From Ursus arctos (taxonomy: Eukaryota; Chordata; Mammalia; Carnivora; Ursidae), in contig NW_026622852.1 of the NCBI RefSeq assembly GCF_023065955.2, positions 8,911,423 to 8,975,422 on the forward strand: 64,000 bases of DNA, given 5' to 3'. Each line of letters begins with the position of its first letter. Position 1 is the first letter of the stretch. A program made the translations under genes and the position numbers. Of this stretch, positions 40,505-52,579 are shown piece after piece. The notes under the pieces are model-generated. The model worked only from the letters and a program-made list of their open reading frames with translations, was not told the origin of the DNA and ran no database searches.

Positions 40505-40700
40505 GTTATCATGAATTCTAGCTCTGTTCCTCCCTAGGAGAGTGATTTTGTGCAAAATTACTTAACTCTTAGAGCCTTGCGGTCTTGATTTTTACAACTG
40601 GAATACTGTCTACCTTGTAGAATTGCTGCAAAGCTTTTATTATATAAACCGTCATGCACTGGTCAGCACATCTGATACAATCAGTAAATGAAAGATATCA
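40505..40700 (+). mobile_element. MIR
   Basis: Visible parts are ttctagctctgttcctccc, gtgcaaaattacttaactct, gagccttgcggtcttga and the 3' part gcactggtcagcacatctg, caatcagtaaatg. Confidence 0.75.
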
Positions 40701-40828
40701 GACACAGAGCTCACATTCAAAGAATGATTAATATTTTTAACGGACTAACTCTCGGGAAGAAAGGGAGAAAAAGGATGTGACTAAAATTCTGCCCATCTTA
40801 CGGCAAGCATCTAAAATGATCTGTGGAT

Positions 40829-41022
40829 GGGGCACCTGGGGGGCTCAGTCGGTTGAGTGTCTGCCTTTGGCTCAGGTCATGATCCCAGGGTCCTGGGATC
40901 GAGCCCCGCCTCTGGCTCCCCGCTCAGTGGGGAGTCTGTTTCTCCCTCTGCCTGTGGCTCTCTCTGCTTGTGCTCTCTCTCTCTCTCTCTCTCTCTGTGT
41001 CAAATAAATAAATAAAATCTTT

Positions 41023-41051
<29 letters not shown>
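40829..41051 (+). mobile_element. SINEC with (TA)n-expanded tail
   Basis: SINEC from GGGGCACCTGGGGGGCTCAG through a (CT)n stretch to AAATAAATAAAATCTTTAAAAAAAA. A (TA)n run then forms the end of the tail. The imperfect duplication aaa(t)gatctgt is near 40814-40824 and 41052-41061. Confidence 0.93.

Positions 41052-41053
<2 letters not shown>
41028..41053. repeat. (TA)n microsatellite
   Basis: About twelve TA units grown from the A-tail of the SINEC at 40829. Confidence 0.95.
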
Positions 41054-42122
41054 AGATCTGTAGTAAATCGCCTGAACATGAAGGAGTGTGTGCCCGGTGA
41101 GAATTCCTACGTAAAAGCTGTCGCTCCCCTCTGCCCTCAAGGGAGAGAGCACTGCCACCGCAAGGCTCTCAGGGCTCTCACGCTCAAAAGGCAGGAGATA
41201 CCAGCTATCTGATGAAGATTACCTTCCAGAAGACTGAAGTCTGTGAGGAACAAGGCTGGTAAGAATGGGGGTTGTGAGTTGCCCAGCACACTGGGTCTTG
41301 AGTCTAGAACAATCTGGATGCAGTGGAGAGAAAGAGAGGGGAGCGGAACTTGAAGGCAGCACACCTAAACCAGGCCTCCATTATTCCGTCCACATTTTAT
41401 TTTCTCTTCCTTGATCCCAATCGAGGTCTACATTTCTGAGTTCACTGGACATAATGTAGAACTGAAATAGTTTGTATCGCGTTCTTATAAAAATCTCTTC
41501 TTACCCCATTCTTTATGTTTTAAAAGTGTGAATTAAACATATATGTCTTCCTCTTGGAAGAAGATAGTTAATGAAGCCATTTCTAAGTTACCGTGTTTTA
41601 AACTCAATCTATTCCTCCTCCTCCAGGAATAAGAAAATGTTCACATCCCCACATGACCCTCACCAACTTTTCTTCAATCCTTTTGTGTACTCCCTTTCAA
41701 AAAGCAGCCAGCCTTCTATGGAAATATCTAAACTTTACCTAAAGAATGGCCGGTTTCCCTCATGACCCAGCTTTATGAAAGATCCTGAGATATTTAAGTG
41801 ACCTAAATCGCTTGTCCAAAGTTACATGCAACTATTAAAACATATGTTCTCTACATGGGCTACGCATTCAGACACACTGCCTCTTGAGAGGTTATGATGC
41901 AATCTTAAAATCACGTACAGCCAAGTGATCTTTCAGTAGATTAAATGTTTCTGGGAACTTGACCTTCCGCTAACTGCCCTCCTCCTTCCTACCATTTACC
42001 AATACATTCAAAACCTTTTTCAAAAATTTTCAAACCCCATAGCTATTTTTTCTCTCTAAGGTAGAAACAATTATTATTAAAAATCTATACAGTAATCGAC
42101 GCTTTAAAAAGAGGACAACTCT

Positions 42123-42323
42123 TGGGGCGCCTGGGTGGCACAGCGGTTAAAGCGTCTGCCTTTGGCTCAGGGCGTGATCCTGGCGTTACGGGATCGAGCC
42201 CCACATCAGGCTCCTCCGCTATGAGCCTGTTTCTTCCTCTCCCACTCCCCCTGCTTGTGTTCCCTCTCTCGCTGGCTGTCTCTATCTCTGTCAAATAAAT
42301 AAATAAAATCTTTAAAAAAAAAA
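42123..42323 (+). mobile_element. SINEC, young-looking, bear/panda-type
   Basis: Full-length element (GGGGCGCCTGGGTGGCACAG to CAAATAAATAAATAAAATCTTT plus A-run). The duplication aaaaagaggacaactct is at 42106-42122 and about 42324-42340. It is nearly identical over its length to the copy at 21606, which indicates recent subfamily activity. Confidence 0.96.
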
Positions 42324-42949
42324 AAAAAGAGGACAACTCTGAATCAAATTTAATCTAGATTCTCTCTGCTACACGAAGAGAATTCTAATGTTTTACTAAC
42401 GATCTAGCGGAAGTCCAATAAAATGTTTGTTAAATAGGTAAGATAATAAACAAATAATAACCACTTCAATGTTTGCTACTGAGTACTAACTTTCTGAGGT
42501 AGGTGAACTCAATTATCTGATGGCGGCAGACCAGCAAAACTGAAAGTCTTTTGAAGGTCACTACTGTAAACATCACCTAGATGTGAATCAGTAAGATCCA
42601 TGGAACATCTTCTATGTTACAGTTGCTGAGGTTGGGGACATAATAGGTTCTCAATAAATCCTTATTAAATTTACAATTAATTTATAACAGTGACCTTTTA
42701 AAATACTGTTTTAAGAAGAAGAATATACATTCTATGCCCTCTAGAGCTCAGACGCTGCCCAAAGAGAAATAAATGTACAAATAAAATATAATACACTGTG
42801 ATAGGTGTTATTAATGAGTATGTATCAGGATCGGCAGGCAGTTGGTTCTTCCTAGGAAGGATGGGCAAGTGTCTATCGTAGTAGGTGTCAGAGGGAAGGG
42901 ACCTTAGGAACAGGGTCCCGAAAAATGAACCGATCTCATATTATGGTAG

Positions 42950-43320
42950 TACATAATTCCACTCTGCTACCGGGGTGGTCTTTTTAAAACCCCAAACTGA
43001 TGAAGCTACTTCACTGCTAAGACCCTGACATGTATTCCAAATACTCAGAGGAAAATCTCCAAATTCTTTAGTATGCCATTCCAGACACCTCTGGTCTTTA
43101 CCAAACACTCCCAGGTCGTATCTTAGCCTTCTGACGCCTCTAAGTCTTTGCACATTCTGGCCCCCTTTTTATTTCCCTCCCGAAAGTCCTCCACGTTGAA
43201 GTCATCCCTTTTTAAGATTCTGAAATACATGAAGGCAGGGATGCTGACCTATTTAGCCCTACAGCCCTAATCTTCCATATAGTGCCTGACATTCGGTGGA
43301 GTACAATAAATGAGTAGGGA
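42950..43320 (+). mobile_element. L2 remnant (internally deleted)
   Basis: The 5' part is ggtctttttaaaaccccaaac, then gctacttcactgctaag and gaaaatctccaaattctt. The 3' part is aaggcagggatgctgacc, then tagtgcctgacattcgg and caataaatgag. Middle L2 sequence is missing. Confidence 0.78.
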
Positions 43321-44602
43321 ACAACTGGTCTGCAAAAGTACAGAAGTGTACAAAGAAGAAAGACTAGGCATGCCTCTCGGGGCAGAAACATACATTAGAA
43401 GTCATACAGAAACATCCCTTGTGGCAAAAAGCAAAAAAAAGGAGGGTGTGGAAGGGTTAGGTGTACTAGTCCTGGCCTAATGTTAAGGCTCAGTTCCGCT
43501 TCCCTTACCTCCGGAAGGAATATCTAGAAATGGGAGGGGGTAGATAAGAGAGACTATTTTGAGTCAGGAATTAATTTTGGGTCTCTCCTCCAAAGGGAAG
43601 AAATGTTGGGTGAGGGTCCAGAAACAGGTCCCCGGTGTGCAAGCAGGAGGCCAAGAAGCTTTTAATGACCTTGATACATAAGCTGTCTTTCTACTCTTAG
43701 ATGAAACCTATTTTAGGAATCCGTTTTCTTTTCTGGCACCATGACTGCAGTATCAACAGAAAAACTAAATTTGAGAGGCATGAATTTAATTTACAGTCAT
43801 GTCGGTGCAAAGAAGCGACTGAAGAAGGTAATTCGTCAGGTCCCTTCTAGCTCTAAAATCCTATGATTCTATAACAATATGGCTTTTATATCAAGGGATA
43901 TCAGAAGAGTAAATGAAACCCACACTGTAACCTGTTAACCTACAGATAGCCTCTTGCTAGAACTAAAATTAGTCATCATGTGATAAAGGGCCCCTTTGTC
44001 ATATTTTTTTGCTTTAAGCAGGTAAAGAAATAGCCCATTGTCAACTACAGAATACCACGAGATTTTTTTTTAAAGACTTGGAATGGCCCCCTTCTTTCTC
44101 TCCTAAACATTAATTACCAACATACTAAAATAGTATATTTTTACAAATTAAATATATAACATTCCAGAAAGAATCACTTAAGAAAGAGAGAAGTCAAGAT
44201 GTAAGGACCAAGCAAAACCCTAAGGGAAGGGAGGCAAATGTATGCCTTTTATAATAGGGACACACAAAAATAAGGCAAACCACGCACCTTTTTAGAGGGG
44301 AAGGGGAGAAAACTATTCTCCTAGGCCATACTTCTCTCATCCTCTTCCACCTCCCTCCGCTCCAGTGTTGTGGCTCAGTCTTGGCAGTTTACTTTCCACA
44401 ACGACTGCTTCCCTGGGAGTTACCGTGACTTAGCTTCATATAATTGCAATTCTGATTACATAATTCACCGTATTTTTCTCCAGCACAGTTAAAATGCTCT
44501 ACGGCTCCAGTTTTAATAGAGGACTGCTTCACCAATTGGGGTGACACAAAACTATAGTTTTACAGTATTTTCTTTTTCCTCTATTAAGTGTTTATTAGAA
44601 TA

Positions 44603-44618
44603 ACACACACACACACAC
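44603..44618. repeat. (CA)n short microsatellite
   Basis: A short run of eight CA units. Confidence 0.9.
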
Positions 44619-46904
44619 TCACAACGTAGGAAAACCAAGTGCTTTCCTCGTCTCTCGTAAGCATGTAAATATGTAGGAAAATGCCTGCTCGTTCTCTCAA
44701 TCTCCTCCTCCCCCGTCTCTCTCTCTAGCTTCTGTCTCTCTCTCTTCTCAACAGGACATTCCATTACATGGCATCCGCTTCGTTGCAAAACTTGGTTAAT
44801 CACCTACCCATAGAAAGCATTTCCTCTGTCACTTTGTTAATGGAGTCCTTGATATGTTTTTGCTGAATCTGTGCCCCCTTCCCTAAGCCCAGGTCTGAGT
44901 ATGAAGAGAAATCAAACCTCTCTGAATACGTCTGGCAGAAGCAAAATCATAGTCAGGAAACATGGCTTCCTCCGTATTCTTCATCATGCTTTTTAATCTA
45001 TATTACTCCCCATCTAAAGGCCCATACCTTCAGATCTTCCTTTCTATTGGCTCACACAGAATTTTAAATAACTGTTGAATACAACAAAGCTCATAGTTTT
45101 AAAAGAGGTTGCTGTGTTGAGGGTCCTTACAGATAAATTAACTTAACCAAAGAAAATATAAAACGAGAGCACAGACATGTAATCTATCCTCTATTTCTTA
45201 TTCCTACACATTCCACTAGTTCTATTTTTAAACTTTCTTTTAAAGAGCTACTTTTTTTGGCTTAACAGGGTGATCAGGTTCAAAGCATCATATCTCGAGG
45301 ATTAAAATAAGGATTTATTTGGGCTCAAGACCAAAATTTGTCCATAGGGAATTAGCCAAAAGACAGAGGCCACTGAAATTTAAAGAAAAAAAAAATCACA
45401 TGCCTGCATGAGAAAAAATTAAACCTGTTCACAGGAGGGGACTATTGACCAGTGTAGACACGAACACCCCTGCACAAAAAGTGTTAAACACGCCAATATC
45501 TCTGACCAGAGGTTTGCACCACTTCCTTAACTAGCACCAAAACCTCACAAATGAAAGCAGGGATAATCGTATCTGACCTTTTCTGGCCTAAGATTAAGTT
45601 CAATGACTCTTTACTGATCCAGGGATTGAGTGAACCAAAGGTCACAACCAGGATCATCTATACTTCTTGCTTTCTAAGCCTTTACCCTATAGAATGCAAA
45701 GACACCATACTGATCATTGTCAAGATTGCTAAGTTTCTACAGTGTGTTTTCAATTAAGTAAATAAAATGTGGTAATTAAATCAAGATTGCGTAATATGTT
45801 TTTGATTTGTAATCTCATTTAAATTAATTAACTGACTCAATCCTTGTTTAGTTTTTAAACTGGCCTAGTTAGGGAAAGAGTCCCTGGGAGCAAATCCAGT
45901 TTTCTATCTTTAAAAACAAGGCAAAGCAATCTGGCATACTTAAAAAATTTTTTTAATGCACCAGGAAAATATAAATACAGAGGCAAGGGTGTTAGTGTAG
46001 TGGAGGGAGGAGTTTTATGGCATGATTTTGACTAAAAAAATAGTTCTCGCACTAGAGAGAAATAAACCAAGACATTATTTATTCAAAACATTTCTTTTCC
46101 AATTTTATGAGGATTGCATGTTTGTTGGAAGCAAAACATCTCCAGCTGTATTTTAAGTTTCTGAAGAGAGTTGTAAGATTTATAATCTTTCATAAATGCT
46201 GCCCATATCTCATAATATTAGATGAACACGCCACTGCGTACTTTAAAGAACAATTGGCCAATACGTTTTGCCATCTGAAAACAATGAAGTACTTTCCAAA
46301 GCCCAGCCAGATCCAGTAGGAAAAGATGAGACGAATGTTCTGTCTTTCCCATCTGGGAGACATTGTGGATTTCAGCTATTCTATGTAATATACTTTTTTT
46401 TTTCTTGGAAACCAAGAAACCTGCATTTTATAGTAAGGTATGTAGTGCAAAGAGAATGTTGGTGAAATATGAATCTGAAAATGAAAACCAGAATGTCATC
46501 AGACCCAAGAACATAATTATGGAGGCAAATCGAAAAAACTCAATGCAAAATTTCAATATAAACCAAATGCAATGTTTATGATCATATTAGTCTTAGATTT
46601 GCTCTTAAAAGGAAAGCACAGAAAAATAAATGTTCTCATACCTCCAAAACCCCGAATAGAACTTGTTCCACTGTCTGACATAGTGACTTACTTAACTCTT
46701 TTATTTTGTCCTGGGGTCTTCATGGATTAGTCTAAATCCCACACGTGCCACACCCCTGTGGACACATGGCCCCTTTGTGCTATGCCGTTCCATGTATTTC
46801 TCCAAAACTTATTATCATATTGTATATCTAGATTAAAACCAGATACAAGACTTTCTAATATTTCATTGGCAATTTCTTCTCAGGGAGCAGGCTGTGTTTT
46901 CTCC

Positions 46905-47035
46905 AAACTGTCTGGAGAGTCAGAACGCCTGGGTCCCATTCAGTAACTGCCAACCACTTGTACTCTGACCCTGAGCAAACCACTGAAGCCTCAATCAGTT
47001 TTCATGTTGCCCAATCACTTAACACTGGATAAGAA
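46905..47035 (+). mobile_element. MIR fragment
   Basis: The sequence gtcagaacgcctgggtccc, then aaccacttgtactctgacc, ctgagcaaaccactgaagcc and tcaatcagttttcatgttg matches the MIR core. Confidence 0.78.
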
Positions 47036-47289
47036 AAAGGTACGAGTTTTTAGCCTTAGTCATTTACAACAAAAATAAGAGGGGGAAAAATAACTTCATA
47101 CAACAGTGAAAATAAGCACAAGTATTTGTGAAGAAAGGCTAGCGTTTTTTTTTTTTAAATATACTTTGAGGTCTAATTTCCCACTTTCACTCCTCCCCCA
47201 AAAACCCACCTAATTGGTCCTCCTCTGTTTTCACTTCACATTTCCCTTTTAAAACACTAACAGCACTGGAAAGTAAAGGGCTAGATTAG

Positions 47290-47630
47290 TGTCCAGCCTA
47301 TTTGCTATGTTATAAAATCCACGGGGTCAAGATACATCGAAATTTTTTTTTTTAAGATTTTTACTTACTTATTTGAGAGAGAGACAGAGAGTGAGTGGGG
47401 GGGCGGGGAGAGAAGAGGCAAAGGGTGAAGCAGACTCCCCACTGAGCAGGGAGCCTGACAAGGCAGGACTCGACCCGAGGACCCTGAGATCAAGACCTGA
47501 GCCCAAGGTAGACGCTTAACTGACTGAGCCACCCAGGCGCCCAAGATACATGGAAGTCTTATTCACTATTTAGCATAATCCCTGGCATATTAGGAAGTGC
47601 TCAGTCAACATTTCTTGAATAAATGACCAC
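47290..47630 (+). mobile_element. L2 3' end split by a SINEC
   Basis: Before the SINE: ttataaaatccacggggtc. After it: tcttattcactatttagc, ataatccctggcatattag, gaagtgctcagtcaac and ttgaataaatgac. These are the L2 3' hallmarks. The SINEC occupies 47342-47542. Confidence 0.72.
47342..47542 (-). mobile_element. SINEC inside an L2 remnant
   Basis: Reverse-complement SINEC with a T-run, AAGATTTTTACTTACTTATTTGAGAG, and the head gagccacccaggcgccc. The duplication aagatacat(c/g)gaa is at 47329-47341 and 47543-47555. Confidence 0.94.
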
Positions 47631-48584
47631 TATTTTACAAAAGAGGGCTGCTTTTGTAAAACGGGCTGCTCTAACTTAAGCCATTTTTCATCTTCCTGAA
47701 ATTATAATTAATTACCAGTAATACCAATCATAGCTATTACTTGTCTGATGATTATCTACACATATTCTGTTTTTTAAGAACCTCTGTACAAACACAAATT
47801 TAGAAACTGATTCAGTCATGGTCCAGAAAGTCATATTCTTATTTGAAAAGTGCTCATTTGATCATAGGCATGAGTTCCTAAAAAGAAAATTTTTACTTGA
47901 ATAGACTTCTCCATGATGCCAGGTGAAAAGATACGTTGCCAAATCATTAAACTATTTACATTTAAATCATCATGTGCGCTTACAGAAAAGAAATTGAATG
48001 GGTTTTTGTATACCTTATTGGTTATGTATGATGAATAACAAGGCTGTGCTTTATTATTAAATCATGGCTCTTAAGTCTGTGGCGATATACTCACACAAAA
48101 ATAAATGTATGTATTTAATACAGAGGTGCACAGTAATAAGCAGAAAAACAGGGTAAGACAAAAATAATATACCTCCTACCACAGGAAGGCAGATCTGCGT
48201 GTTAGACATTCAGTACTGCTATTGTTTATAAAATAACTTTATCATAAAATTGGAGGAAAAAATGAGAGAAGTCACTTGATGAAACAGGAAGTGTGTTGAT
48301 GTGGCAGAGAGCGGAGCAGGATTCAATGTCCTAACAGTTCCCTGATAAATGGTTCAAAGAAGTTCTGTCCCCATGTTTTCAGGGCAAAAGCTAATTTACC
48401 AGGAATAAGACTACTTGAACAATACATCATGTGAGTGCACATTTTCAAAAAAGGATAAAATAAGGAAACAAATGAGGAGATAGTAATTTCCTCCTGCCAA
48501 TTAAAATTGTGCATGAGAGGAATGTCACTTGAGTCTATTGATAAAATAAAAACAAACGAAAAAAGCTGGCCTAATATGATTTTT

Positions 48585-48765
48585 TTTTTTTTTTTTTTGA
48601 GAGGGAGAGAGAGAAGCGGGCATGTGGAGGCACAGAGGCAGAAGGAGAGAAATCTCAAGCAGGCTCCATGCCTGATGCAGGGCTCAATCTCACAACCCTG
48701 AGATCATGACCTGAGCTGAAATCAGGAGTCGGGATGCTCAACCGACTGAGTCATCCAGGTGCCCC
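48585..48765 (-). mobile_element. SINEC
   Basis: A T-run directly followed by GAGAGGGAGAGAGAG, and the head gactgagtcatccaggtgcccc. A short duplication, tgatttt, is at 48578-48584 and 48766-48772. The AAGATTTTATTT segment is missing. Confidence 0.9.
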
Positions 48766-49791
48766 TGATTTTACCTTTTTTTTCTAAGGGGAAGGTTAAG
48801 ATTATTCTAATAAGTAGAATAATATGCTTCAAAGAACTCTGAAAAGTTTATAACCCAAGAGAAACAAGAAGATTTGTTATAATCTGATGTGGCAATATTC
48901 TTTCAAATGTCATTGTAAAAGGAAAGTTAAAAATACAGGTAATTTTAACCAAAAATAATAAAGAGCTTATTACAGAAACCTACCATGGAATCCACTGTTC
49001 ATGACTATGGTTATTTGAGAAGTAAGAAAAAAACGATGCGAGGTATGTCCACTTGCTATATATCCATTTTAAAGAAGGGACTCAAGACTATGAAGGTGCA
49101 GAGTTATGTACCATGTGTTCAAAATTCCCTCCATTTTGTCATTTTGCTCAGTGTATCCTTAACAGAGATTCAAATGGACTCCTTATGATTAAAAAATCTC
49201 TAAGCTAAGTCTAAAGAGTATGAAAAAGAACCAGTTTCTGCATAATGTCCCATCCATATGTCTTAACCTTGAATGGTATCAAACCTATGTAATTTTATAC
49301 ATCAAATGCCTTCCAGATGTGACAAAACTTTAACACAGACCAACTTCAAGTTTTTTACTGCAGACTCATCTCCCATGATCACAGAGATTATTTTTACTGC
49401 ACATACATTACACATGGCTAATGTTCAATTTTGCAAATTGATTATTATGCTGTCATTTCAAAACTGGCATTGCATTCCCATCAAAAAACAAAGTATGCTG
49501 CATACCGAGCCTGCAAAGAAGTCACAAAAGAACCAAGAAACCACATCATCATTTGCAAGTTGTAGGCAGTGCTTGATGACAAGGGCAGCTGAACTTCCCT
49601 TGACCATTCTCAGTACATGCGGAAGATGAACGAGGGAAAGGTGAGGTCATCTATGATTCTTTGTCAGAGCTAACTGCCAACAGAACGATTGAGACTGTCA
49701 CCTGTAGTTTTTGGTTTTCAAGATCTGTTCTAATTACAGAAGATCAAATTCTTCCTGACATTTAAAGGAGGTTAAAGTCTGAGAATTAACC

Positions 49792-49834
<43 letters not shown>
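49792..49834. repeat. (GATA)n microsatellite
   Basis: About ten uninterrupted GATA units, ending in gatatgtaa. The long pure run suggests it is length-polymorphic. Confidence 0.97.
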
Positions 49835-49835
<1 letters not shown>

Positions 49836-50089
49836 TGTAAATATTCATGGAGAATTTTCAAAAGCATCTAACAATAATGTTAATGACAAATCATAAACTA
49901 AATTTTTTAGTAGGTTTAAAAAAAATTAGTAATTCGATGCCAGTAAGAAAAACTACTGTGATAAGCCTTTCAATAATATCATGCAAACACAATCCCTCCC
50001 ATGAAATGAATGCTTTGAACCTTACCTCAATTCCATCTCTCCACCCCACCTCAAAAATCAGAATTGCTAAGTAGTGGTAACTTGTCCTC

Positions 50090-50575
50090 AGAGCCACCCC
50101 TCACTCTTCTCCTGCAAACTACAAAACTACATTCCCCAGCTCTGTTAACAACTGGCTTTGAGCTAGGTCCAACCAATGGGGAACACAGGTGGGAGTTCGG
50201 GAAATCGGAGGACAAGAAGGAAGGAGAGGGGAAGTGTTTCTTCTCTTTGCTTTGACAGGTCTCTCCAAGTGGTGGCCAGGAATCCTTCCTAGCTTCCACC
50301 GGATGGTCCCTCTCTCTGTGATCTCCACTCCCCTCAGATAGCTGTGGCTCAAGTACTCTGGTAACACCAACTTCTCCCCTTATGCCTCCAGCCCAAGTTG
50401 GGGTAGTGAGTTCCTGCCGGTGCTTATGTCTGGGTAACCTCACTGCCCAGTTGGCTTCGTACTTGTTCTAACATCATTGTAACTGTCACCCCCCACCCTG
50501 CCCTCATAAAAGTCTTTCTATTAGACTCTGGTAGAAACTCTATTTTCCTGGACCATGACAGATATATATGCTTGC
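50090..50575 (+). mobile_element. Ancient interspersed repeat, family not assigned
   Basis: The segment ttgagctaggtccaaccaat, agcttccaccggatggtcc, tgtctgggtaacctcactg and ttttcctggaccatgacag recalls a mammal-wide repeat ending in a ggaccctgactgatac-like sequence. I cannot name the family. The minus-strand open frames over it (50051-50443) have no coding support. Confidence 0.5.
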
Positions 50576-52579
50576 CGAAGTTTGACATATTCATCACTCT
50601 AAAATATATGTCAGGTAACAGAGTTAACATTATTAGACAGATTAAATATAATACCATTTAGAATTTAATAAATTTCAAGTAGTTGTTATGATTCTCGTAA
50701 AAAAAGGTGAGAAAGCACTGTCACCATTCAGTACTAAGTATGAAATCTTATATCCCAAAGTCTTTTGAAATGCATGGTACTGACATATAAAGATAATCAA
50801 GTTAAAAAAAAAAAAAAGACTAATTACTTAGATTTGCAATGCCAAGCTCTAAATATATCTCCTCCAAGAGATCTGATAATCCCACCCACCCATCCAGGTT
50901 TACTATTTCTCCTTTTTACCACCTTATAGTTAGTCTCTCTATCCAACAAGTTACATGATACCTGGGTTTTCTTCCTGTGTAAATGACCTTTCTACAAACA
51001 TGGCTGTCTCCTCCTTGACTGGATCAACAGAGTCTGATTATTTTTATAGAATACTGTACATTTATTTATATCTCATGACACAAACAACTTTGAATTGCTT
51101 ATCAGTTGTCTGAATAGCTAACAATATCACGTAGGGATAATCAGATTGCCCTAAATAGACACCAGTATACGTCAACTAAAGAATAATACATATTTGAAAA
51201 GAGAAATAATTTCGACAATACTGTTTTCTCTAAGAAATCGTTCCCAAGACCTCATTTGACATCCTGCATTTTCACAACGGCAAATTCATTTAATTAGAAT
51301 AGACAGAAGTATTTTCTTCTATCAGAACTCTAATTTACGACACTTTACTAGAATACTCCACGAATAGGAGACAACATAAAAGTACTGAGGAACGTATGCA
51401 TGAGGAAGTCTATGAACTCACGGTGCCAAAACTTTAGAATCGCAAATGCAAATGATATGGACTGACTTGATGTTTCACAGTGTGCTTGATAAGAGCCCCA
51501 TTAGACGGAAGTGACACCAAAGAAAACACAGAACATCAATTCAATGGCATTTTTTTCTGATGACACTTTAACAGATGACACTGGTGACAGGTGGGCACAC
51601 TCGGCTACCAGGACTAGACGGTGTTACATGTCCCTGTGTTTCCGTTCCATCATTTTGAACTCTCCTGCCCACTTCCCCAAGCTTTACTTTCATGTCTTTT
51701 CTACCTTATTGTCCCAGTTTCTGACAGCGAGCACCAAACATCTTCTGGAGATTGTATCGACGAAACATCACTGTTTACCTGAATTTTTCAACCTGAGCCT
51801 CAATCTATTTTAGTCAACCTATGTCAATTCAGGCAACATTTACAAATTTAACTTAACATCTATTTATTGAAAAAAGAAAATGGGTTATAGTCTAAATAGG
51901 CATAAAGTGATCACAAAGGAAGTCTAGCCATACTTTCCACTTTTTGCGCTTCCTCTCCCTTCCCTTTGATTTCCAACGAGAAAATTATAGTGCGATGGAC
52001 TATGATGGAAGACATGCTGCACAGACATTAAAAACCAGAGGAATAACGCTGCCACCACAAGATAGAAACAGTGGTTCAGTGTCTCTGGTAATGGGGGTGA
52101 CAGGCAGGAAGCATAATGCCAGATAGAAATGGACTCTAAACTTGAACCAGTTTTTTACTGTGCGTATCTTATTCTAAACATAAACTTTAATTACAAGTTG
52201 CAGTCCAAAAAAAGGCAATAAGAAAATATCACCAGTTCTTTCAACGTACTCTATTACCTGGATTCTATGATTTAAGAACCATCACAGGAATATATATACC
52301 TCAGTTAAAGCCAAGACACAACAAATGAGATTGAATTATTTGCATTATCCTAAACAGATATACGTGGCCCAGAAGTTGGTTTAAAGAGGCACCCTCCTAG
52401 AAAGAGGCTGATAGAGATTAGGAGAGACGACCAATCTCCACCTTCAAGCAATATATTTCAAGATTTGGTCGGAAGCCAATAAACACAAAATCTCCATCCA
52501 CTTACACATGGCACAGCAGATAAATGCAACAAAATAACAGGGAAATCGTTTATAAGTAAATTCTTTTTTAAATACGGGG

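Noticed and set aside
49273..49629. 118-codon plus-strand frame
   Set aside because: Composition is not protein-like, and there is no motif, splice context or neighbour supporting it.
50051..50443. 130-codon minus-strand frame
   Set aside because: It overlaps an ancient repeat, with competing frames on both strands and no familiar motif.
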